This document shows, one piece after another, positions 35,713-45,991 of a DNA stretch of 64,000 bases. Position numbers and translations under genes: made by a program. Under the pieces are notes generated by a model. The model saw nothing but the letters and a program-made list of their open reading frames with translations, searched no databases and was not told where the DNA came from. Every line of letters starts with the position of its first letter. The first letter of the stretch is position 1. Source of the DNA: Rugalucina vietnamica (lineage: Eukaryota > Mollusca > Bivalvia > Lucinida > Lucinidae); contig OZ024879.1 of the NCBI GenBank assembly GCA_964017185.1, forward strand, positions 22,757,456-22,821,455, in the 5' to 3' direction.

Positions 35713-37524
35713 TCATCAGCAAGATTTTCCAGCAATATCCCTGATGTATATTTAAAAACAGATGTGTTACTGTTATGCTCAGTATTCGAGCATTTCAGGG
35801 ATGTGACAATGTCTCAATTCCAGTTGGATCCTGCTCATTTTGTAAGCAGTCCTGGCTTGTCTTGGTCGGCTATGCTGAAAATGACAAAAGTGAAATTACA
35901 GCTCCTTACTGACATCGATATGCTTAACTTCGTAGAGCAAGGCTTGCGTGGTGGCATCAGCTTCATTGGACACTGATACGCTGTTGCCAACAATTTATTT
36001 TTTTAGGGCTATGATGAATCGAGACCTCTCTCATATTGTCAATTTGTTGACGCGAATAACCAGTATGGCTGGGCCATGAGCCAACCTCTGGCAAAAGGTG
36101 GCGTCAGGTTCTTAGATTATGATGAAATAAAGAGGCTGAATGTCAGGAATATTGCTGATGACAACCCAAAAGGCTACCTATTGGAGGTAAGTCTACGATG
36201 CCCTGAACATCTACATGATACGCACAACAGTTTCCTGTAGCTCCTGTGAGAAGAGCGGTATCAGATGATGAAATTTCACCATACGCCAAGAAGCTATGGT
36301 GGGAGTTAAATCCTAGTAAATCAGGGAAAATGAAAGGACGAGGAAAGCAAGGCAAGTTGATAACAGACCTTCACGATAAAGACAATTATATAGTTCATTA
36401 CAGAAATCTAAAACTCTACCTGGAGCTAGGTTTGGAACTTAAACAGATTCACAAAGTTCTGGAATTTGACCAAGACAGGTGGTTAAAATGCTACATAGAT
36501 TTTAATACTGAAAGAAGGAAAGAAGCTAAATCAGAATTCGAGAAGAACTTCTTTAAAATCCTCAACTTCTCAGTATTTAGCAAGGTGATGAAGAACCAAA
36601 GACGTTATAAGGTCGTACATCTGGCCAACAATGAACGAAAACTGAACAAGATTCTATCGAAACCAACATTTGAGACTTGCAAGATCTTCAACGAAAATCT
36701 TGTGGCAGCTCAGTGCAAAAATGCCAAAGTTGTTATCACAAAACCTGTGTACGTGGGACAAGCCGTTCTTGACCTGAGCAACGTTTTGACATTTTCATTC
36801 TGGTACAAGGGTCCCGGGTCGTTTCGCCCGTGAGTCGTTTCGCCCTTGAGTCGTTTCGCCCGTGAGTCGTTTCGCCCTGGGTCGTTTCGCCCTGGGTCGT
36901 TTCGCCCGTGAGTCGTTTCGCCCTTATTAGGTGAGTCGTTTCGCCCTTATTTTTCTACCATGCCCAAATAAGTAATCTAGTGTCTTATTTGTTATTTGTA
37001 ACTTATGGATATGCCTTGGGCTGATCATTTATAATTGTCTTTTGGGTATATATACTAAAGAACTTTGAAAACGACTCACTATAGATTGGCTGCGATGCTT
37101 ATTACAGGATATTTCGGCAAAAATATTTTCGAACAGACTACTTAAATTGTATACCAAAACCGGAACATAAACGCCAGTGTAAAATAAAAATAGCAGTGTT
37201 TCCACTAACATGCAGAAGACGGGATAGGGTCGGTAGGTAGGAAATTTTTTTTATTTTTCATTTATTTTTTTTCTCCGTATAAATTTTGTGTAAAAGGTAA
37301 AAACGTGTACGCTAAAATCAATTATAAGTACTAGAAACAGACATGCAATCAGTGAGTGGAAACACAGCTATTTTTACGCCTTACGTCATACAGTATAGTT
37401 TCAAACGTTACTTCAACGAAAACAAATAATGAGGACGGAAAATATTCATAATGGAGAGAAGCCAGCCTGAGATTAGAAAGTAAGAAAAGTCGGTGTGGAC
37501 AAAAAAGAAGTTTGTTTGGTTTTT

Positions 37525-38640
37525 AGCTCGCCTGTACGAAAGTACAGGAAGAGCTATTGCAGTCACCCCGGCGTCGGCGTCGGCGTCAGCGTTAGCGTCG
37601 GCGTCGGCGTCGGCGTTGCTCAAAATGTTAAAGTTTTTGGTTAAAGTTTTTATGAGTCTATATCTCTTGAAGTTGTGGATGGATCAAGTTGATACTTTGC
37701 ATGTTGGTAGATATTGGTCTGAAGTTTTATGCTGTACCATCATGACCCACCTGGGTGACCTTGAGGTCAAGGTCACGGACTTAGAAATTTTTTGTTAAAG
37801 TTTTTGGTTAAAGTTTTTGTAAGTCTATATCTCTTGAAGTTGTTGATGGATCAGCTTGATACTTTGCATGTTGGTAGATATTGGTCTCACGTTTTATTCT
37901 GTACCATCATGACCCACCTGGGTGACCTTGAGGTCAAGGTCACGGACTTAGAAATTTTCTGTTAGAATTTTTGGTTAAAGTTTTTATAAGTCTATATCTC
38001 TTGGATATGTAGATGGATCAAGTTGATACTTTGCATGTTGGTAGATATTGGTCTAACGTTTTATTCTGTACCATCATGACCCACCTGAGTGACCTGTAGG
38101 TCAAGGTCACGGACTTAGAAATTTTCTGTTAGAGTTTTTGGTTAAAGTTTTTATGAGTCTATATCTCTTGGATATGTAGATGGATCAAGTTGATACTTTG
38201 CATGTTGGTAGATATTGGTCTGAAGTTTTATGCTGTACCATCATGACCCACCTGGGTGACGTTGAGTTCAAGGTCACAGACTTGAAAAATTTTATGTTAA
38301 AGCTTTTGCTTAAAGTGTTTTGAACTGTATATTGCTGGAACAGATGGATGGACCTAGTTGATACTTTGCTGTTAGATATTATTCTTTTATTATGCTGTAG
38401 CATCTTGACTCACCTGTGGTCAAGGTTGACAGACTTAGATTTTAGGTTATAAGTCTATATCAAATATGTAGATGGATCAAGTTGAACTTAGCATGTTGGT
38501 AGATATTGGTCTGAAGTTTTATGCTGTACCATCACGACCCACTTGAGTGACATTGAGGTCAATGTCTTTGGTCATAGATTTAAAAGATTTAGTGGCAAAG
38601 CACTAGTCAGGCGAGCTACGCTGTCCTGCGACAGCTCTTA
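37525..38640. mobile_element. Satellite-cored non-autonomous element B
   Basis: The head TTAGCTCGCCTGTACGAAAG then AGAGCTATTGCAGTCACCCC matches element A at 14428. It is followed by a GGCGTC run and about six diverged tandem units of ~168 bp, starting GTCTATATCTCTTGAAGTTG. The end CAGGCGAGCTACGCTGTCCT mirrors the head (TAGCTCGCCTG/CAGGCGAGCTA). Early units contain TGACCTTGAGGTCAAGGTCA. No ORF of interest; the 101-codon frame at 37493 is just satellite. Confidence 0.8.
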
Positions 38641-39934
38641 TTTTTTTCTTTATTATATTTTTCAGTACTCGATACATAACAAGATATAAAACAACATGCA
38701 ATGTAGATATATCAAAAGCAATTTTGCAACTTTCAACAGGGTAGTCGATACAAAGACTAGTATTACCTAAATGGGGCCAAATATATCGAAATAAACATCC
38801 ATATTTTAGACGTAAATTGTTTAAAAAAAAACATAACGTCACATTAACCTCAGAACGAAACCATGTGATCAAATCCCGTTTATGGCAAATCATTCAGTAG
38901 GGACATGAATTATACTCTCAAAAATATCCTTACATGGGCAATGTAGAAGAAAACCAGGATGGTTGCGTTTCTTTTGCGTTTAAGTATATATATTCCAATT
39001 TACAACATGAATATCCACACTTTGTGCTTTTAAATACACATGTATCTGAGTAAAGATTTTGCGTTTAAGTATATATTCCAATTTAGAACTTGAATATCCA
39101 TAGTTTTAAATACATGTATCTGAGTGAAGACTGGATGATAACACAAGTGAAAGAACTGTTCTGTTCGTTATATTATGTCACTCTGTCACACGTTGTTCAA
39201 ACACCATCGTCCCTTGGCCCGTAGAGATGCCCGACGGTCTTCAGAAACTTGCTTGTGGAGAGATGGTCGTCCGTATACTGGTCCCACGCATCCTGTAGCC
39301 GGAGTTCAAGGTTGGTTGTCAACGATGAGATGTCCCGCTCTAGGTCGGCTGCCGTCACATTGAGCTCCACCAGCTGTGCCTCACGTCGCAGGAGTGGTAG
39401 TAGGCGGTACACCCCCAGACCATTCATCCCCGCCTTGACGTTCAGTCGATGGTGCCACCCTGAAAATAGAAAAAAAGAAATATTAGATGTAGTCACATAT
39501 ATACATTAAGGAATGCATGCAACGTTCTGTTAAATATAATTTGATGGGTTGGAAAATTATCCGAGTTTCTATTCATCTCCAGTATGTTATACTTATTATC
39601 TATTTACTATTGTACATGTGTAAACCTAATGAACGTGACATGTTCAACTGCAAGAAACAGTACGATCGGTAAAGTATGCATAAAGGTATAACAAAGTCAC
39701 ACACCTTCTTATATTTTAAAATATAATACAATATACAAGATGTTTCATGATTTCTTATATTAAATGAAATCTACCTCAACACCATCGTTGTCTCTTGGTG
39801 GGATGCGAACGACACAGGGTTGACAGACAAACTTGAGTTCTCCTTCATTCCGTAACGATGCGAAATACATGTCCTGCGATATACCTGAAAATAGAGCACG
39901 TTATACAAACATGTGCGAAAATAAATTCTAATAT

Positions 39935-40070
39935 GTACCTCAACATTACGAAAACAATCCCATGCATTATACAGATTTTTCTTAAGCTGGAAAATTGAAA
40001 ACTTTGTGGGTTTGAATTAGAGCCGCCTCGCCGAGGCGGTTCGAATGCGTTTGCGTTTGACATGTTCTGA
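39935..40070. mobile_element. Palindromic dispersed element with GCCTCGCCGAGGC apex
   Basis: It has TTATACAGATTTTTCTTAAG, GTGGGTTTGAATTAGAGC and the perfect hairpin CCGCCTCGCCGAGGCGG, and relates to the family at 30600 and 55240. Confidence 0.55.
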
Positions 40071-40204
40071 GATTTTTTTGTCTTGAAAGTGAATAAAACT
40101 ATGCACTTACCATTGAAGAAATAAAGACGCAGTTTCAAACACGAACTTTTGCATTATCACAAACAAAAATTTGGTACAACAAAGAGCGACAAATACGATT
40201 ACCT

Positions 40205-40217
40205 TAAAATAAAAAAA

Positions 40218-40256
<39 letters not shown>

Positions 40257-40260
40257 ATCG
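40205..40260. repeat. AAAT microsatellite
   Basis: About 13 AAAT units, in the intron between exons 1 and 2 of the MULE relic. Confidence 0.9.
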
Positions 40261-40781
40261 AATTTATGTATACCAAAATAGATGCATGTAAGTAGAAATA
40301 AATAAACTAGTTACCTGTATCGCCGCAAAGACGATGCTGTTTTCTTCCACAAACGTCACAAACCACTACATGTCGGCGTCCAGAAACAGACAAATTACAA
40401 AAAATGCACAACTCAGACATGATTTAATGCTTCTTTGACAATCTTATGACGATTTCAAAGATGAATGATGATAGAGGTCATCAAATACGGTTATATACTT
40501 TTCGGTCGGCATATAAAAGGATTTTTTCCAACAAAGAAAATATTACTCATGTTTTATTCCTTTACCATTTAACATTTACTTTAAAGAATGTCGGCTATCG
40601 GTCACCGCCAAAGACAAAGCATTCACACATCGCCTTTAATTAACAAACACGATTATTGCCACCTTATGTGTGATTAAAGACGTAAACGAATTAATGGATT
40701 ATCGCATTAATCAATTAAAGTGGACAAATATCACACTTCTGTTAATTATTTGATTAGTTTAACTGACCCTCGAAATACCAC

Positions 40782-40863
<82 letters not shown>

Positions 40864-40892
40864 TGCTCCCTCCCTCCGTTCCTTCATTTCCT

Positions 40893-40958
<66 letters not shown>

Positions 40959-41098
40959 CGTCCGTTCCTCCCTCCTCTCTGTTCGTTCCTTCCTTCCTTC
41001 GTTCCTTCCTCTTTCTACAACATTAAAAGCCACAGAGGCGGAAGCGCTAAAATGTTAAAGATAAATTAAGATACGTCATGATACTCCTTTTAACCAAA

Positions 41099-41193
<95 letters not shown>

Positions 41194-41233
41194 CGTTCCT
41201 CCCTCTTTCCGCTCCTTCCTTCCTTCCTTCCTT

Positions 41234-41315
<82 letters not shown>

Positions 41316-41380
41316 AGCATCAGCATCTTCAACAACAGCAATATCAACAACAACAACAATAATAATAATGATAATAATAA
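40782..41380. repeat. ATCT microsatellites and flanking CAA/AAT runs
   Basis: ATCT runs occupy about 40782-40862, 40896-40957, 41099-41193 and 41236-41315, separated by CCTTCC-rich spacers that also look duplicated. CAA and AAT runs follow to 41380, directly against the right terminal array. Open frames here (YLSI repeats) are artefacts. Confidence 0.95.
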
Positions 41381-42139
41381 TAATGGGCGAAACGACTCAC
41401 GGGCGAAACGACTCACCTAATAAGGGCGAAACGACCCACCCATTAAACAAGGGCGAAACGACCCAGGGCGAAACGACCCGGCGAAACGACCCACGGGCGA
41501 AACGACCCGGATTCTGGTACAAGTACTTGATAGCGAGATACGGCAGTGCAAAACTGAACCTACTGATGACAGATACAGATAGTTTCCTGTACGAAATCCA
41601 TGATACTAAAACAGATTTGTATTTGGATATGAGAGACGCTATTTATTTGTTTGACACCTCTAGCTATCCTTTAAATCATTTCTGATATTCTGAAAGAAAT
41701 AAAAAAAAGTATTGGGAAAATTACAGGATGAAACAAATGGGAAAGCTATAGAAAGATTCTGTGGATTCGCTCAAAGCTGTATACATTCAATGTTCGTGAT
41801 GAAAAAAAATGTGACAAAGAAAGCCAAAGGCATCTCGAAAGCTGCTAAAAAACAGCAACTTAGTTTCTCTCTATACGAGGAAGCTTTGATTAGAAACGTT
41901 CAAACAGTAGTAGCAATAGACTTGATTCGAAGCCGTTCACACCAACTTTACGTTGAAACTGTGCATAAAAAATGCCTATCTTGGTTTGATGACAAAAGAT
42001 ACTTATTAGACGACGGAAAAGGCAGTTACGCATATGGACATTACAAAATAAAAAAACGCACATCTTTTAATTGACTGCTGTAGCTTCAATAAAAATTATG
42101 GTTTAAAAAAACCCTTGTTGTTTCTTTGTCCTCAAACTA

Positions 42140-42312
42140 AGTTAATGATACGCCCTCGATATTAACGAAGTCCTCAAGATTATTCGTCCTCAACTGATAC
42201 AAACTCCTCAATCTTTTGTCTTCAAGTTACAAAGTCCTCAATAACGTCTTCAATATACAAAGTCTTCAAGATACAAAGTCCTCAAGATACAAAGACCTCA
42301 AGTTCTGTCCCC
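42140..42312. repeat. Degenerate short tandem repeat
   Basis: Repeats of CAAAGTCCTCAAGATA-like units with variable spacing follow the Polinton polymerase stop. Confidence 0.7.
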
Positions 42313-42319
42313 TCAAACA

Positions 42320-43091
42320 ATACTACTGATACCAGTAGGTAACTGCTAAAATTAACAAAATTCTGCTTTTGTTTCTATCCTATTTCAAGTGTGTAATCTT
42401 ATTATGCATTGTATATGGTATGCAAAGATTGGTGAAATAAAATGTAATATAACCAAATAATTACAATGTTTTTTGTCAAAAGAGGTGACACGATTACCTA
42501 GATAAATGCTTAATAGATTTAAAGAACACCTTACACCTTGAATATTGTTTCAGCTCTAAAATAGAATAAAAAAGTTACCTGATTTATACAAAAACTTGAT
42601 TGACCTAAATGCTGAAATGACAAGCTCAGAGGGCCCAATGGAAGATTATTTTTAACACATATTTATATTGTGATATCACCAATAAGCAGTTTCAAATATC
42701 TCGGGAAATATATTCAACATGCTCATAATTTACAAATTATTACTGAACATGCTGTGCGACTTTATTGATATTGTATTCAGGCGAAACATGATCTTATCTA
42801 AGATGACTTCAGCAATATCTTCACAACCTCATTATATCACACATGTGAACTACAGGTAATTTACCTAGTTTTGAAGTATCATTCATTTGCAGGCTAATAA
42901 GTGGTATATTTATACAATAAAACAGATTGAATTTTAGATGATTTATTTTCGAGTAACAAAATCAAATAATAATCACATCTAGCACCAATGATTTGTGCTA
43001 AAAAAAAGGTCTTTGTAAATTGCTGTATCAAAAACACAATATATATAGGATACATCATGGCACTATAATAACATTTAATTATTTTCTTTTA

Positions 43092-43126
<35 letters not shown>

Positions 43127-44310
43127 TAGATCATAAAATGTGGGTACACATAGAACCTTCTAAGTGATCTATGCTTTCAACTGAACATAAGAAAATAATG
43201 TTTACACCAGTAAGCCCCATTTGTCCTATCAATGGGGTCTATATAACCTGTACATGTTAAAAAATTTCAAAACCATGGCAAATATCAAGTTATAATCCAA
43301 ATTGCCCTATTTAATGGGGTCTATATTACATGAACATGTTATCATGATGTACAATCTCAAAAACATGACTAACATCATCAAGTTGTGATTATTTTACATT
43401 ATAATGAAAATAATAAATGGTTTCCATAAAGGTAAATGTATCTTGAATGGTGAAAAAATACTTTTTTTCTGATATCAATTCAGAATCTCTAAACAATATT
43501 CTCTGGTTATGCTTGATGGAAAATGTGATGTCGAAGCTCATTTTTCTCATGAAACGGTGTTATTTCAAAATGCTTCTTATATGACATTTTTCTAAAAGAT
43601 GACATAAGCAAAATTAAAGAAACATGCAAAATTTATTACAGTTTTCATTTGAAGTGTCATGTAATTCAAGAGATAAACATCTTTAATAAAGATGGATTTC
43701 AAAAATGTAAGCATATTTCAACATTTCTTTTTCATGGGAAGCTCTGACAATTATCACATTTACCTCTGTCTTCTTGACTGTATTGATAATGACTAGAAAA
43801 ATCACAGTTTCAAAATAAACAAACAACCTGGACAGTGTTCAGAGATCTTTGCCTGTCTCTCAAGCAAATATATTGGAATTTTACTTAAAAATAGCATACA
43901 AAAATATACAATGTTTATATTTTTTTTTTGATCCTTTGAGATAAGTGAAGATATTTGGAGTATTTCAAATATATTGTACGTTCAGAATCATTATCTTAAC
44001 AGAATTTTGAATATTTGGCCCCTTTGGGAATTTTAGTCTTTGAATTAGACTATACTGGTGAAAATTCTTGAAATTGTAGCAATCATGAATGTCTGTCTTT
44101 CGCTGCCAGTTTTATAAAGAGTCACTGATGAAGGTTCATTACCCGAAATTGTACAATATGGCCCACCTCTCTTTTAATGTTTTTACTGCTTCCAAAGGAT
44201 CTAACAATTATATTTTATTACATACTTTAGACCCGTCTATGCTTACCATAAAGCTTAGCATGAGCACTTGATAATTTGATGGTTCTTTATCTCGTATTCA
44301 GGCCTATAAG
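42320..44310. other. No gene seen
   Basis: AT-rich spacer. A GT microsatellite lies at 43092-43125, and two diverged ~105 bp copies of a unit with CAATGGGGTCTATAT at 43225-43340. CACTGATGAAGGTTCATTAC near 44116 has a CTGATGA...CGAAA arrangement reminiscent of Penelope-associated hammerhead motifs but does not form a convincing fold. Confidence 0.5.
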
Positions 44311-44319
44311 AGTTGCAAT

Positions 44320-44530
44320 GTGAGAAAACCAGCGTTTTGTATATGTGAAAACAAAGACACAGATCAGCTGCCAGCCGATCAGCGCCTTTGTTTTCTCTTC
44401 ACAGATAGCACAATCTCTCCACTTCCTAAATACTTAATGTCAAGTCTCTAGTTCTCTTCTGTGGTTACACAGTCTGGTTTGTTCTGGACCTGGTTGGAAA
44501 TTCGACGATCGGTTTTCTCATAGATTTTAC
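44320..44530. mobile_element. MITE (GATCAGC family)
   Basis: AAAACAAAGACACAGATCAG and AGCCGATCAGCGCCTTTGTT form the core, followed by TTCTGGACCTGGTTGGAAAT and CGGTTTTCTCATAG, matching 21720-21965. Confidence 0.75.
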
Positions 44531-45078
44531 ACCTACATAAATCTCAGGCAAAGCAAAAAATAATTTTAGATGCCTCGGAAATGATTTACGTATCTCAGAC
44601 TCTACTTTGAGGTTTCTCTAAAATTAAATCTCGATTTTGAGAAAATACTTATCGAAAGTTATTTTAGAACATATACTGAGCAAAAGAAGATTTCTGATTC
44701 ACAGAGATTTGGCCATATGTGGTCCTTTCTAGTTTATAAGTAGACCCTCAGCATAGGTTAATCTTTGGCAAGATAAACAATACAATTGTAAATCATCATG
44801 GCAAAAATAACACATGAAACAATAATTGAGGCAATGTAAAATTATCTCACTACAATGTTATCATCAAGAATGCGGTAGAAATAAACATATTTAAATTTTA
44901 CATCAATCCAATGAAAAATAGAAAAAAACTTCCCTGAAGTTTAGTTGTCATACCTGCAGGATATTCTATGGGGTGTACCATCGACAAATTTGACAGACTT
45001 TTGTTTATAATCTTAACATTAACCACCTGCGCCAAAATCATGGTACACCAAAATACTAGAGGAATAGCCTGAACAAAT

Positions 45079-45720
45079 CGTCCCATGAATGCAAGAAGGT
45101 GCTAAGTGCATTTTTTAAAGTTTTGAGAAAACTGATTTTTTTAAATTTTTTCATTACGCAAAAAAGCTAATCAAAATTTAGCTGGGCCATGGTATACATA
45201 TATACAATGTCTAAATTTTATGAGATTTGCTTTGATTGGGCTCTTACAGAACAAGAGATATGTAAGGAAAAGTAGTTACCACCTATTGGACAACCCCTTT
45301 GTTTCAAAACAATTACCTGCAAGAAAGGTATAAGTGCAACTAGAACCTTTTTGCAGGAACAAGCTGCATATTAATAACAACAATTTGTTCTGCAAAAAGG
45401 TGATATGTGCATTTAGAACCTTTTTGCGTGAATGAATATAAAAAAAATAGAACATTCTTTTCCTGTAGTAAGGCGGTATCTTAACATAGAACCTTCTTGC
45501 TTGAATGAATATACAAAATGAAAGGCAATTATTTTATGCAGTAAAGTGGTATCTTAGCATAGAACCTTCTTGCATGCATCAGATATAACCATATATGTTT
45601 ACTTTAAACGGCAATAAGGTTCTACATGCTTCTTAGCACCTTATTGCAGTAAATGAATCCTTCAATGTCTACATAACAGAGTCCATCAGAAGGTGACGCA
45701 TTTTATGAATTATAAAGAGT
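45079..45720. repeat. Left TIR and subterminal palindromic modules
   Basis: The motif GCAAGAAGGTgctaAgTGCA and its inverse recur: CTGCAAGAAAGGTATAAGTG...AACCTTTTTGCAG (45319), CTGCAAAAAGGTGATATGTG...AACCTTTTTGCG (45399), and AACCTTCTTGC at 45490 and 45560. GCAATAAGGTTC...CACCTTATTGC lies at 45609-45655. These are plausible transposase-binding sites. Confidence 0.8.
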
Positions 45721-45991
45721 TTAGCGATTGGGTGATATCTTAAATACAAATAAGAATGGAGGTCATTATTGGGCTACATTTTAATCTACTAGTATAAACT
45801 ATAAAGCTACGATTTACGCAAAATACATTCTAATGCATGCTAAAGGTAACTATTCCTGTCTGATAAGCTTTACATCGCAGTCATTTTTCTGTAAACTGGC
45901 ATGAACTGAATTTCCGAACAGTGGAATATTCTGAATGTAGTCATTTTTGTTCTTGAATGTCCAGTCCTCGAGATTATACTTGTCATTTTAT

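Larger units (their letters stand above)
39197..40420 (-). pseudogene. MULE-type transposase gene, internally deleted (3 exons)
   Basis: Exon 1 (40420-40315) starts MSELCIFCNLSVSGRRHVVV with CDVCGRKQHRLCGD, a PHD/FLYWCH-like zinc finger, then donor ACAG|GTAACT. Exon 2 (39884-39775), after acceptor TATTTTCAG, continues in phase with ISQDMYFASLRNEGELKFVC and QPC, closing the finger, then donor GAG|GTAGAT. Exon 3 (39459-39197), after acceptor CTATTTTCAG, encodes GWHHRLNVKAG and ends GHLYGPRDDGV. The WHxRLN C-terminal block is typical of animal MULE transposases. Exon 2 ends in phase 0 but exon 3 needs one extra base, and only 315 bp separate them, so the catalytic exons have been lost. Confidence 0.75.
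36810..41510. mobile_element. 4,701 bp MULE-derived element with tandem-repeat termini
   Basis: Flanked by ATTCTGGTACAAG on both sides (36797-36809 and 41511-41523), a 13 bp target duplication. The left end is eight units of GTCGTTTCGCCC with variable joints (36816-36955). The right end is seven units of GGGCGAAACGAC in the opposite orientation (41384-41510). Both arms share the longer joint CTTATTAGGTGAGTCG. Inside are three exons of a MULE-type gene (39197-40420), a nested satellite element (37525-38640) and long ATCT microsatellites. The catalytic exons are missing, so this copy is non-autonomous. Confidence 0.9.
35764..42074 (+). pseudogene. Polinton DNA polymerase B (B), split by a 4.7 kb insertion
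   Basis: Segment 35764-36809 has GLSWSAMLKMTKVKLQLLTD, GLRGGISFIGH, ANNQYGWAMSQPLAKGG and YIDFNTERRKEAKSEFEKNF (polymerase palm and pPolB-specific region). After the insertion, 41511-42074 has [13 protein letters not shown] (catalytic DTDS motif C), [11 protein letters not shown] and a TKKAKGISK segment. The polymerase reading frame is the same at the two insertion boundaries (FWYK encoded on both sides). Independently there are stops at 35974, a frame break near 36235 and another near 41685, so the gene was or became inactive. In the family it replicates the Polinton genome by protein priming. Confidence 0.88.

Noticed and set aside
37493..37798. 101-codon ORF with Ala/Ser repeats
   Set aside because: It crosses the GGCGTC run and satellite core of element B.
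40720..41362. Long open frames of YLSI repeats
   Set aside because: Pure translation of ATCT microsatellites, open in every such frame.
41330..42312. CRISPR-like array
   Set aside because: Repeats are irregular low-complexity units without unique spacers, in a eukaryotic transposon context.
44100..44150. Hammerhead-ribozyme-like CTGATGA...CGAAA
   Set aside because: The stem II pairing is weak and stems I and III could not be formed convincingly.
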